From NCBI RefSeq assembly GCF_040712315.1, contig NC_134016.1:6684782-6748781 (forward strand): a stretch of DNA of 64,000 bases. Reading direction: 5' to 3'. A model generated the notes under the pieces. It had not been told where the DNA came from and made no database searches. It was given only the letters and a program-made list of their open reading frames with translations. Shown here piece by piece: positions 22,227 to 34,489 of this stretch. Position 1 is the stretch's first letter, and each line of letters starts with the position of its first letter. A program made the position numbers and the translations under genes. This DNA comes from Castanea sativa (Eukaryota; Streptophyta; Magnoliopsida; Fagales; Fagaceae).

Positions 22227-22897
22227 TTATTCTGAGCATGTGTAGCTAGAGAGCTGAGAATTAATTTGTATTTAACTTGGTTTGTTGGTTGAGTTAGAGA
22301 AAAATTATTTGGGTATATCTTTGGGTTTTGGTAGTGTGCCTTTACTTCATTTTGTATTCTTTAAATTTGCTTGTGAAATTTCTTCTTATTCTCATTGCTA
22401 TCCATGAAGGTAGGCTAAAAGTGAACTATGTAAATCTTTGGTGATCTATTGTATGTGTCTCTAATTTATTTTTAAGTTCTCTTTGTTTTTATTATTTGTT
22501 TGGAGGTTTTTCTAAAGTCATAATATTTTCGCAATCAATCTCTACCAAGAGTGACATCCAAAGGTATTATCCTACCACAACTGGTAGAAAAATAAAGACA
22601 TATATAATAAAGAACTCTGAAAAATGTATATATTGTATAATATATGATAGATTGACTCGGTAATTAGCTAAGTAGGCTAAACCATTTTCCTGCATTTATG
22701 GAGGGGTGGCATCGGATCATATATAGTATATACCCTGCCTATGTTACAGCACTCAATTAATTAATTAATTATAAAATTGCTCATAGTTGCTCAAACATTT
22801 GATAATCAAAATTATTCTTATTAAATAACCACACCGAGTCAACAGAATTTAAATAGTCTTACAAGGAACAATTTGAAAAATTAATCAAAGAGTGAGG
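22227..22897. other. No gene seen
   Basis: AT-rich sequence; the first 220 bases belong to the duplication. No supportable frame or repeat apart from short attaattaatta runs. Confidence 0.6.
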
Positions 22898-23637
22898 ATG
22901 CAATAACTGGAACAGTTGTACCAAAGTACGTAACAGTCTCCAGATACTACATTGGTTCGCCAGCACGTGTAAATGAAAAAACTAATTCCGTCTACAGCGA
23001 TTAAAAATATCGTCAATACGATAACGAATTTAGTCGCAACCTTCAAGAATACAGTCAAGAGCAATACCAAGGAAATCCTTGAAATCGCACAACCAAGACA
23101 AACCCACTCTCAATATTTCGAGTAAATAACGTGAACATCCAATACTTACAAAAAAGAGGGGTGATGAAGCAGTATCTCGTTGATTTGCTTGGATTCGTCC
23201 AGACGACTCCTGTAAGTACTCTGACGACCCTGTGGAGGCAGGAATTTACTCAAATGGTCACCGGTGTGGTGCCTGCCACAACGCCTCCGATGATAAAGTC
23301 AGTATTGAAGAAGATAATGATTGAAATACCAGAAAAAATGACTCAGGTGGTGATGTTGTTTTTTTGTGCCTTGTATTGGTGTTGTGAGGGTTTTATATAC
23401 CCTTGGGGATTGTAGCCGTTGGAGTGTTAATGCCTCCCTGATAACGTCTCTGGTGGAGTTATGGACTTTAATGTGTTCCCGTCGGTTCGTCCAGCTGGTC
23501 CTGTAACGGTTGGAGCTTTATTGGCAGCATTGAATGGCATTAATTCTTTTTGATGACGCAGATATTGGTCATGTTCGTCCGTGAAGGCAACTTCGTCTAT
23601 AATTATACTCGTCAGCTACGTATTCGTCAGTACCATC
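22898..23637 (-). mobile_element. Probable solo LTR of a second Ty3/gypsy (Tat/Athila-like) element
   Basis: On the minus strand a TATA box (tatataaaaccctc) precedes a stretch containing gactttatcatcggaggcg and ggcaccacaccggtgacc. The phrase 'atcggagg...ccacaccggtg' is typical of the R/U5 part of Tat- and Athila-type LTRs. It interrupts the end of the ankyrin/PGG gene. The proposed termini (TG at 23637, CA at 22898 on the minus strand) are the best guess; no clean target duplication was found, so the edges may be off by tens of bases. Confidence 0.5.
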
Positions 23638-25427
23638 AAGGGGGATGAAGAACAACAATCCGATGACAGAATTGGCGATGGCAAGACCCAATGAATGCAT
23701 TAACACAGCGTATGTGCCCAAAACAAATGCCAGCATCATTGCTCCCATGGCAGATATGGAAGCGAAGAAGGCCATTGAGACCACTAGGAAAGAAAAGTCT
23801 CCAAGATTCTGTTCGTGAAACAATAGTGGCATGAATAGGTGGATTAAGGCAGCAGAACAAGATTGCCCCGTGGCTATGGTATTTGTAATAATAAATGCTT
23901 TGAAAGCAGTATTTCTCATCAGAACTGGAGAGCCTGAGTGTGGGCCTTCTTGACCTATGAAACCCCCAGGCATTGTAAATTTGTAATACCTGCTGTAAAA
24001 GCCACGGTTGCAATGAGTGTGTCCACTACCAAATGGTATTGGGAGGCTTCTTTCATGATAGAAACAAATCGGTCTTTACGGAATTTCCATTCAGTTTCAT
24101 AATCTTTTCTCTTTGGTAGGATATCATCTCCTACGCGTCTTCGAAGGTCCATAAACTGTGCAACATGTAGAACACTAATAATTAGCATTTGAGAAAGGGT
24201 ATAGCCAGCAAGGCACAGGAATGCACACATTTTGAAAGGATGAGGTTTGACTGCTGCCGTGAGTGCCAGAATTATTAACGTACGTGGCAGCAACTCAGTA
24301 CTCCACATTAATATTGGCATATATGCAGGGTCACATAGTTTTAACATTTTTTTTAATTCCTTTTTTTTGCTCAATTACAAATGACACCATATTCAGCGTT
24401 AATCTATTTTTAATTTAGTCTTTCTTTTTAGCTCTATTTTTCTCATGTTAGTTTTCTAAATTTAATTTATTTTCAAGTCAATCTTTCCATTTAGTGTTCC
24501 GACCAATCTTCCTATAAATTTTAGGATCTTATACTTTGCAAAATAACATAGTTTAATTTGGTGGACTTAACAATACATATTGATATTGAATGAAAGTAGA
24601 TGGAAGGATTATATTGAAGAATTATAAAAGTTAAAGTTATAAGACTAAATTGAAAACAAGTCTCTCAAAAAAAAAAATTGAAAACAAGTCAAAATAAAAA
24701 AAATAGTTATTTGTAATTTATATCTCTTTTATATAATATCTTAATTGATTTTTTTAATAATTATAAATAAGAAATAAATGTGTAACACCTGGAAGCCAAA
24801 AAAAAAAGGATACAATGTCCTCATAATTTCTGTTAGAAAAAAATATACCATGAAATAAAATGAAATTTTCCTTTACCTTTTTATCAGATAATTCTTCACT
24901 AGTTAAAGCGACGTCGTAAGCATTGAGGTTTTGTTTGTTGAAGGCCATCTTAGCAACTCTATCATGACACATGACTTCCTTTATATAATGCAATGATTTG
25001 GAATGGTGATGGAGAGGTGTGTTCCCGTCGGCGTCCTTTTCATTTAAAAGGTTGCTGATTGATGATTTCTTTAGGATGTTCCTCAGTCTATACTTAGCCC
25101 AATAACTACCAGATGAGTTCACGACAAAATGGAGTGCATTCCAACCTCTCTCGTCAACTAATTCGCAACAATCAGGACAATATTCTAAAATACATTTCAT
25201 TACCACTTTATGGCATCGATGGGCTGCAATGTGAAGAGCCGTCATGCCCTTTGCATCTTTCATGTATGCTATAGATCTATCAACTTCCAGCAACACTTTT
25301 GTGATATTATAAGTACTACCAAAGTATGCAGCACAATGAAGCGGAGTCCAATATTGTTTGTCAACTTGTTTAATCAAAGCACTTTGTTCTTGTTGTGCGA
25401 TCCTTTTCAGAATTTTTTGTAACATTT

Positions 25428-26620
25428 CTAAAAGAATTTAAATATGTTAGACATAATAATATTTTAAAAGATACAAGGAAGACACGTGTTTAGAAGACAG
25501 AAAAAAGCATTCATAAGGATAATTGAATGAGTTTATTATGTTGAATGAAAATCCATTTTGTGCTCTATTTATCAATTGTAGTTTGTCACACGTTCATTTA
25601 TTTTTTTCTTATAAAGTAACAAAATTTTAAAATCACAAAAAATAAAAAACTACACATGATATACTATAATTGGAGCATAAAGTGTAACATTAAAAATGGG
25701 TCTGGCGATTTTATTCTGGTTTCACTACTTTCTTTGTATAAGTGAAATAAAAAATCATACACATGCGGCAATTTTACTCAAGCTATTTGCAAGTAAAATT
25801 ATATGAATTTCCTTCAGTATTATACATTTTTTCCATGAGTTTAACTGTTTGAGTGCAAAAGGAAAATGCAAAGCAAGATGACATAAAGTTTAACTTAAAC
25901 ATTAATTTAGTTGATAAATAAGATTAGTAAAATAGCATATAACATCGTGTTTTCACTTATCATATCCACTCATCACATTAGAAATTTGTAACCTTAGCAT
26001 TTTCTATTATTATATTGTTACTAGTATTATCATCATCCATTATTGAGTGCGTAGATGTGATTTGTATTTTTAAGGAAATAACTATTTTTCTTTTACTTAC
26101 TAATTTGCAACTAGTGGAGCTGTTTTATCCATTTTGGGAATGATGTTCTTTTTCTTTCTATTCTTTTTTTTTTTCCAAGAACTTTTGGGAATGACTCTAT
26201 GTTAAATAGATTCAAACTCAAATAACATTTAGTATTGATAATTAATAGGACTTTTTTAAGTTTTTCCAAAAACTTTTAAGTCAAAGAACATTATCTTTTT
26301 AACGAATTAGACATTCAGGATTTAAATTCTCCCTCCATTTTCAATTAGAATGTATCCAAAAACGAAAATATGTAGGTTAGAATTTGAATCAATGACATTT
26401 GATCCATGATAATTTCCCTTATCACCAAGGCAAGAGGCCTAAGACACAAATGAGATTTTTTTGGTATAGGCAAGAAAAATTAATTAAGAATTTAAGGCTT
26501 AAAAGAGGTGTCATTCCCCATTAAGAAGTCATTTTTAATTGCACCCATAATAGTGAAATAATGTAAAGAGAGAGCCGTAGTTCATTGTTGTCATTTTATT
26601 AGAAATAGAAATTCTTGTAT

Positions 26621-26667
<47 letters not shown>

Positions 26668-29429
26668 TATAAATGTATGGTTGGTTCTTAAAATTAGTCC
26701 ATGAGTAATTTTATTCCCTAATATTTAAGTGATCACTTTTAGTTACTTAGATGACACGATCAAAATAAAAAGAAACAATTGACAAATCACCACTCCATTA
26801 TGAAATTTGACTAGTTCTCATATATTTAGCAAGTTCCTTACGGGGTTATTCCCCTTGGTAAACACAAAAATCAGGTTTGGTCAATGAATTACCGGAAATA
26901 ATCGTTAAAACAACTAATCTTATTATCCAACTAAGAACAAAGCTTAAGGTTGCCATTTTTTTAAACATCTAACAACCAAAAGCTTTGATTCTTATGAAGA
27001 GATGGATAATAAGTTCATCCCTAATATGTTAGAAATCCCAAAACATGGAATCAAAGAGGGGGAGAATTCAATTCAACTCTCAATTCTTGAAATTAACTCA
27101 ATAACCATATTTACTACTTTGACTTGGGAAATAGTACGTACACATGAATCTATATTAACCATATTAACTCAACACAGTAGTGGTACGATTAATGTCTATT
27201 AATCACCTCCCTCGTTCTCCCCACTTTGTTATGTAGCATTGAAGAAAATTATATGTACCATTTGCTCAATACTTTAATGGATATTCTCTTTGCCTTTATT
27301 ATGAATCTATATCCTTGCATTTCTTTCTTTTGCACCACTAGCCTCTAATTAATACTAGAGTGAGTTGTGGGCTTAAATCCCCTTTATTTTGATCCTGGGT
27401 TAGTAGGCCCAAACAATAGCAATTATATGGTTATTGTATTTTTATAAACAATTTTGCAGGCTTAACATAGACGATTTTTTTTTATAAGAACTAAAATCGT
27501 TCAGGGGTTAAAATTTAGGAACTAACATTGTATTTTCCCCAAAATTTTAGTCGTATGTTGTGTTTATATATATATAAGACATATGAAATTCAGCCCAAAA
27601 ATCCCAAATATAAAATAGCCAGATGACAACTTAATTATATCTATGCTTGACGGAACACTTTGACATTTGTTTGCTGTTTGGAACCCAAAATTAAAATAGT
27701 TTAGTACTTTGCAATTTGGGTGTTATCGAGTTGTCTGATTCTACCTAAAGAATTGTTTGGTGCTTCTATTTTTTTTTTAAGAGTTATTTTGTATGTGTTT
27801 AGATTTTTTTAACAATTTTTATTTAGATTATCTACAAGACTTTAAAAATCATGAGAAAAATACTTATGAAAATAAAACTTCGCTATTATAAGGTTCAACA
27901 TTTGAACTTCAAAAAATTTTCAAAGATTTTTTAATTGTGCTAGTGTCCGTTAAGGATTAGAAAATCAATAGTTCATCAACTTGTTTATATTATGGTTATA
28001 CTTGTACTTACTTTTTTTATTTCTACAAAACTACAAAATGAAAATTTTTGTTATATATAAATATTTTCTAATTAAACTAGGATTCATGAGAAAATGTAAG
28101 ATGATTTTTAACAGAATTTTTGAGTTTGTACATTGAATGGAAAATTTCCACAAAATACAATCCAAAATCAATCATAATATATTTAGAGTTTCAAAAAACA
28201 TCAAATTTTATTTTGATAGAACATAAGTGATTGAATTGAAATGTATTATGACATAGTTTTTTAGTGTTTTTTTTTAATTTGTTTTATATTTTGTTAGTAC
28301 TTAATTGATGTTAGTTTTATTTTTAACATATTAATTTGATTTTTAATTTTAGTATATTTCTTATTTTTGAATGGTCAATTCTTTTATTCGTGATTTAAAG
28401 TCTCAAACTAAAATTCTAGTTCAATCTCATTCTTCACTTCACTTCTATAACCACATAAGGATTAATCGAAAACTTTCACTTTGATCATTATTAATAAATA
28501 GCACCACCGCACACTCTTGGTGTGATGGTCACTTCACAAATATAAGTGCTTGTGGAGTGTGGGGGTAAGGGCCGGAGTTTAAGTCTCCAAGAGGGAGCTT
28601 CACACACATATACACGTAGATTAGGCTGAGTAGAAATTCTATCTTGTATAAAAAAAAAAAAAAAAAGCTATAATGTTACTGAGCGTAAAAAAGTTGAGTA
28701 ATCCATAACCTTAATTTATTAATATATATTAGAAAATTGTTGTGGATATATGATATAAGATTACTCCTAAAACTCAGTTACAAATTTATTTAATTTTTGA
28801 ATTGCATTTAGAAGATATTACACATTCTTATATTTTAGATCTGAAAGATAAAGTGCATAATCTTTGGGTGTTGTATTCATTATAAAAATATGATAAATCT
28901 TTGGCTGTCACCTATCGCATATCACGATTTGGTTCCACTAGTTTTTATCAATCTTATAATGTATATATAACTTTATATTTATATATATAGTTTCTCCAAA
29001 AAAAAAAAACTTTATATCTATATAATAATATAAAATTAAAATTTGATTTTTATTGATTTTTTTCTAATGTTTGTCAGATAAAATTTTGGAAGCCAATATT
29101 TATTCACATCATCATTGTATTAAATATTTTTAAAATTTTATTTTTAGAATTACAAATAATAATAAATTATATAAATTTAAATTAGTCAGAACACAAATTT
29201 TTTTTTTTGGACGAAAAAAAATTCAATACTTACTAAATTCTTAATATATTAGGTCTGATCATTAAATAAATTTTAATTAAATTGATTGTGTTATTTTCTA
29301 TAAATTTTTAATTTGATTTTATCAAACTTCTTGTATATTAAATAGGCGATTATTGACAGAAAAATTTATGGCCTTACTTTCTACTCAACCATGCATGCTG
29401 GAGTATTGAAAAAAATAAATAGACATTAC
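25428..29429. other. 4-kb intron of the ankyrin gene
   Basis: AT-rich, non-coding, with SINE copy 4 at 28503-28666 and a poly(A)/(AT)n tract near 26630-26670. The 66-codon frame at 27002 has no family resemblance and is probably chance. Confidence 0.6.
28503..28666 (+). mobile_element. tRNA-derived SINE (copy 4), in the ankyrin intron
   Basis: This member is in plus orientation: box-A-like tggtgtgatgg at 28519-28529, degenerate B-box gtttaagtc, and an A tail of about 16 bases ending at 28666. No convincing target duplication was seen. Confidence 0.8.
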
Positions 29430-30708
29430 CGCAATTGTGTACAATCACTGCAGCATGCAACGTTGTTCTGCCAAGGGGACCATGATGAGCCGGTGATGTA
29501 CAGGTTTCCAAAATGTGAAATGCCACTTCTTCATAATTTCTCTCAACAGCGATGTAAAGTGGAGTCTTACTAGCATCATTACGAGAATATGAAAAATCTG
29601 GGCCCTCTTTAATCAACCGTTCCACTACCTTAAGATGCTTACCACGTACAGCCTCATGCAACGCGGTATCCTTTTCATTATTCATCATCTCCAGCATCTT
29701 TTGGACCCCATTTTCGAGGTCTTCTCTCGCACGTTTAATTAAAACATCCACGATGGCAGCATGCCCATACCTTGCTGCGATATGCAAGGGAGTTTCACCT
29801 TTGACATTAGCTTGCCATAGCAGTGATGGACACTTTTTAAGAATTTCTTCGACGAAGTCTGTTGATGATTTTGAGTCTTTTGATTCTGACTCTTTTAGGC
29901 TTGTGAGGTAAATATGAAGGACTGTGTTTCTATTTGGGGTTAGTAATTGGTCAAGAGGCTCTGGAATATCTTTGAAGACCCCGATTTGACCATTTGCTGC
30001 ACCGATGCAGTAATCAGCCTTCATGCCAATGTTGACCTCTGCTTGAGCAGGCTCACTAGATTTTGATTTTGAATCTTCTGATATTTTAATTGGGCCAGTG
30101 AGGTGAATATGAAGGACTGTGTTTCTATTTGGGGTTAGAAGTTGGTTAAGAGGCTTTGGAATATCTTTTAAGACCCCAATTTCGATTTTTGCTGCAGCGT
30201 TGTAATAAACAGGTTCCATGCCAATGCTGTCCTTTGTTTGCAAAGACTGACCAGATGCTTGATCAGCTCCAAACGAACCAGAAGGATCCATTCTCTCTCA
30301 GTACCAATATTTCTCTCTCTAAACAATGACACTCTACCTTATTTTGATATTTTTGAATGAGAGGTGAAAGTAAAGATATAGGCAACATAACGCGTAAAAA
30401 CAAAGGGACTTTATAAATTCGAGGAGCCAATTAAATCATGCCACGTACCAACTCTTGTCTATGTTAGTATGCCATTAGTAGCAGCTACCTTGGCTTTAGC
30501 TTCAATGATGCTATGGGGGCCACCGGCCATGGTGCCCTGAGTTTTTGAAACTTCCGTTAACAGAGGCAATAAATCATAAATGGGCCTTAAATTTACTTAC
30601 TGCCCCTCCTAAGATTTTGGGAAAAATTAATTCCTCTCTAAATTCATTTGGGCTTCCTCATATTTGAAAATTGATTAAAAAAAATAACCCAAAAGAAAAT
30701 TTAGATAC

Positions 30709-31492
30709 AAATCCCTCCAAAAGCAAATCCTTATTCAATATAAATATATAGCTCATAACTTTCCTTTACTTAAAAAAAATCTCCCCTTGTGCCGACGGAT
30801 GTGCAAATCTGGTCCAACCATAGGTCACCACCCCGATTGGTTGTTTGTTGTCCATTCAAATCTACCCCTTGCCGTACAATCAGCTCTAGATGATGACCAG
30901 TGTCGCTGTCGAACTCCCTCCAGATATGATGTTGTGCCGCTTTGAGCAGTGCTATTTTTCTCTCAATCTCTCCCTCTCTATGCGACTGTGTTTATTGAGG
31001 ATCTATGGTATTAAGTCTCTTACCTGAGCTATATGATTTGGTTCTGTAGTTGTTTCCAGAAGCTAACAAAAGGTCCCAAAAAAAAAAAAAAAGGCTAATG
31101 GTTTACAAATTGCTCACACTTGACTTAAGAATTTTTTTTTAAAGTATTAGAGGTGTCACTGTTTAGCTTCTTCTTTTTTTTTTTTTTTTTTTTAAGTATT
31201 AGAGAGGTCACGGTTTACCTTTTTGCTAGTTTCATTTGAAGTGACCAAATAAAAACAAAATTATATTAAAGTGTTATCAATAAATAAAGGAAATTAATCA
31301 ATCATCTAGAGCTGATTGTACGGCAAGGGGTAGATTTGAATGGACAATAAACAACCAATCGGGCTGGTGACCTATGGTTGGACTTGGAGCAGATTTGCAA
31401 ATCCGTCGGCATAAGGGGAGATTTTTTTTAAGTAAAGGAAAGTTATGAGCTATATATTTATATTGAATAAGGATTTGCTTTTGGAGGGATTT
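30709..31492. repeat. Long inverted repeat, arms about 190 bp
   Basis: Left arm 30709-30894 and right arm 31301-31492 are near-perfect reverse complements (aaatccctccaaaagcaaat ... cagctctagatgat against atcatctagagctg ... ttttggagggattt), separated by about 406 bp. Only a few substitutions and a 4-5 base indel separate the arms. The similarity stops abruptly at both outer ends. It could be a MULE-type element with long TIRs or an inverted duplication; no 9-bp target duplication was found. It starts about 420 bp upstream of the ankyrin start codon. Confidence 0.9.
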
Positions 31493-33255
31493 TTTTTATA
31501 TGGAATTTTTATATGGAAATTTATGGGAAAAAAATTAAAAAAAAGAAAAAGATTTGCGGAATGTATTTGGAGGGACTATGGGTATATGCTAATCAATACT
31601 TTAGAGACACTAATTTAAGAATTCTGTTTCTCAAAAAAAAAAAAAATTTAAGAATTCTTTATGAAACTAACGTTTTTTATAGTATTTTTTTTAATATATA
31701 TTTATCATAAAAACAATATTAAATTTTTTTTACAATTACCCAGTAACAAATGTCTTAAAAGTTATCCAACTCGTTTTATACTCACTTTATCACCTCATTT
31801 GACTTTTGGAGAGACAGGGAGAGAAAAGATGATAGCAATTTTTTTTTTTTTTTTTGGGCGGAGGCAATCTAACTGCATATATTTAATATCGTGTCCGTAA
31901 AGAGTTAATTTACCGGTGAAAAGTACCCCGTACGTTCAGGCAAATTTATTATATCACTTGTCGTCTAATTACAAATGTTGGTTACACGATTATCAAAAAA
32001 AAAAAAAAATGTTGGTTACACGACAATTTTATTTACAAGTTGAAAGTTACAAATTGCAATTCAGTAAAGGTGGAGTTGTCATATATTAGCTGGCAAAATG
32101 TCCTCTCAACGATGGACTTTTAAGTCAATACCGATAAAAGCTTGTTATTGTTAGGAAAAAAATTATTGTGTATGTACTATGTAGCATTTCACATTACAAT
32201 TTCTTTCTATACATTATTATGAGTACGTAGACTATTTTGGCGTCCATATGTCATCATTCATTCATTCATTCATTTATGTGTGGATTGCACTAAAAAGAAA
32301 AAAATTTGCCTATTTTAAACGTCGATCTATGCATTTTTTACGGGACTAACAAATATGAAAAAATATAAAAATTAAGTTAAAACTGGGTTCTATGATACTA
32401 TTCACATATTTAAAAATTATTTTACTACAGTGTTTTTAATTTTTAATAATAAATGGTATCCAAATAGACCCATAACAAATTAGTGACTTGGTTGTCATGA
32501 ATTCTCAAACCTACACCCGCCAACCTCCAACTACCACCTTAAAATCTAGAAAAATTCTACTTCTATCATCTTTTTGCGTTATAACTCTACCCACAATTTT
32601 AATATAGTAGACTAAAAATAGTGAATGCATATATTTGAAAGTAACAAATAACTAATCATAATCTGCCACATAAAATAGTTGTGAAAAAAATATAACAAAA
32701 TTATGATCCAATAATAACTCTAAAACCTATGCAAGGAAACTGGTTTGTAAAAATTTAAGCGATATATTAGACATATTAGCATAATAGCATAAGTCTAAAC
32801 TCATTCTACTTTATGTATAAGACAAGTCTAAACCTTAAATTAAAAGTTTAGGATTTAGCATACTATATATGCTCATGTATGGTTCTTTTTTTTTTTGCTA
32901 AATTAAAAATGGGTAGGGTGCGACTTGAGTAAACTGGCTTGTAAAAATTTAATACAGGATTTGTACTACACTTTCATATAATAAAGATATATTTCTTAAG
33001 AATTTTCTCTATGGATATATATAGGTTGCTAGACTAAACCACATAATCCTCGTATTTTTGTATTCTCTATTTTATGATTTCACTTCCATATATATTTTAG
33101 CATATTCAACACTACCCGTAGGAAACTGGCCTGTAAAAATATAAGCGATTATTTCATTAAATCCATTATAGTTCGTGGATGAATCTTTAGATATCATAAT
33201 TTTTTTTTTTTTTTTTTATTTCACAACACATGATTACTATGGAACTCTAACCAAT

Positions 33256-33297
<42 letters not shown>

Positions 33298-34064
33298 CTC
33301 ATTTTGTCCTACAACGTTAAAGGTTGTGTGACACTTAAAGTGAAATATTGATAGCATTTTCAATGCTTGCATTATGCGCTTGTGTCTATCAGTGGGTTCC
33401 GTACACTGTTTACGAGACCCACAAACCTCTTTTTTCAGCAAATTTTTTATTAAAAATGGGTTCCACAACATTATTCACACATTTAAAATTTATTTTGTTA
33501 CACCGTTTTCAGTTTTTAGCAATAAGCGGTATCCAAACAGATCCTTAACGCACGATAAATTTCTCCCAAAAATTAGTTATCTTACTATATAATTTTTGTT
33601 GTTATCACATTGATTAATGGTTAAAATTTTTGTTTTTATTTGATGGATTAAAAATTTTATGCATTTTATGCTAGGCATATTATATACATATTTTTATATT
33701 ATGTTTCAAGTTGATCATTGATTCTTATAAAAAATTTTCCTTTGAAGAATTTGGATTAAACATAGTATTACTTAATTATATTTTACATGATATAAACATT
33801 TGTTCATTTAATGTTAATATATATCTCTGGCATAGATAATGTCCAAATTTTCAAAACTTGAATTCATTGCCCTTATATTTCAAGTAAGAATTATTAATCA
33901 TGGATCCTTGATGCTGAGATCAATCTTGAGTCAATAAACTTCGGAAATATTCTCAAAGATGGCAACAAAGCATCATAATAGAATTACACAAAAGCAATGA
34001 TTTCTATATGCCTTCGACTCTATGAAGAATTAAAAATTGAATAACTTGTCATAAAATTAAGATC
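31493..34064. other. Non-coding, MITE debris and a diverged local duplicate
   Basis: About 31876-32555 is a diverged copy of 37685-38118 (shared phrases: gttaatttaccggtgaaaagtacc, gtacgttcaggcaaatttat, gtatgtactatgtagcattt, gccaacctccaactac). Fragments near 32375-32475 and 33360-33545 match the MITE at 38122-38353. The motif aaactgg-ttgtaaaaat occurs three times (32738, 32931, 33122). A 38-base A run is at about 33257-33294. No gene was supported. Confidence 0.6.
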
Positions 34065-34343
34065 TCAAACTCGATTCATCTCAAACTCGGATTGAAATTT
34101 GAGTTGAAATAAATTTGTTCCCACCTCAGCAATCTGGACAGCTTCCTCCAATCCCCATGCCCTCTTTAAAGTATTTATGGCTGCCTTCTTATTGAAGGGA
34201 CGACCAGTAAGGAATTTCCCAATTAAACTGAGTGCACAACTCTCCAGCCCTTCTTTTCTTCCCTCATCCGGAATCTCAATAATCTCCTCTTCCTCCGAAG
34301 TCAATCTCATGTTTTCCAGTGTACTCGTAACATCATCTGCCAT
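34065..34343 (-). pseudogene. DUF4283-type N-terminal fragment
   Basis: The ATG at 34343 opens MADDVTSTLENMRL, then TSEEEEIIEIPDEG, GKFLTGRPFNKKAAINTLK and VGTNLFQLKFQSEF before a TGA at 34065. This matches the start of the DUF4283 domain found in plant zinc-knuckle and LINE ORF1-like proteins, but only about 92 of the expected several hundred residues remain and no CCHC knuckle follows. LINE copies usually lose the 5' end, so a retained N terminus with a lost 3' part is unusual. It is head-to-head with the BMS1 relic. Confidence 0.7.
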
Positions 34344-34489
34344 GATAGCTAAACTATGAAAAGAAAAGGAAAAAAAAACAAAACGCAAACCCTTAGAAGA
34401 ACCTAAGGGAGGATATCTGGTAAAAACGAGAGAGAGAACTCCTACTAGCGAGGAGAGTTGTCTTACAAATTGTTAGCCGTATATTCAAA

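Larger units (their letters stand above)
1..22446 (+). repeat. Segmental duplication, copy A
   Basis: This arm aligns collinearly with 43378-64000. Position 1 (acatgcggtaata) matches 43378, the sequence around 16750 (tatgaaagatgtcttccata) matches that at 59280, and the end near 22407-22446 (aaggtaggctaaaag) matches the last bases of the window. Sampled unique stretches (for example 20560-20640 against 60880-60960) differ by about 6-7%. The left limit lies outside the window and the right limit is not determined, because copy B runs off the end. Large gaps in the alignment are explained by transposon insertions private to one copy. The first 948 bases hold no gene that I can support. Confidence 0.93.
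23638..30291 (-). pseudogene. Ankyrin-repeat/PGG-domain membrane protein gene (ACD6/ITN1-like), broken
   Basis: Exon 1 is 30291-29430 and exon 2 is 25427-24877, joined in phase (TGCG|GTAATG to TTTTAG|AAATG). Exon 3 runs from about 24359 to 23638. Exon 1 holds a tandem N-terminal duplication (KDIPKPLNQLLTPNRNTVL and KDIPEPLDQLLTPNRNTVL) and ankyrin repeats (GETPLHIAARYGHAAIVDVL, DTALHEAVRGKHLKVVERL). Exon 2 adds more (WTPLHCAAYFGS, MTALHIAAHR, GNTPLHHHS). Exon 3 has hydrophobic segments and the PGG domain (PGGFIGQEGPHSGSPVL) plus transmembrane helices. An 8-bp near-tandem duplication (23973-23988) shifts the frame just before PGG, and an LTR removes the C terminus after IGLLFFIPL. Family members are plasma-membrane proteins in defence and stress signalling. 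The exon 3 acceptor is uncertain. Confidence 0.85.

Noticed and set aside
22885..23415. Short ORFs at 22885-23070 (minus) and 23131-23415 (plus)
   Set aside because: Both fall inside the probable gypsy LTR and lack any domain.
33247..33471. 74-codon minus ORF with a phenylalanine tract
   Set aside because: Arises from the 38-base A run and MITE debris.
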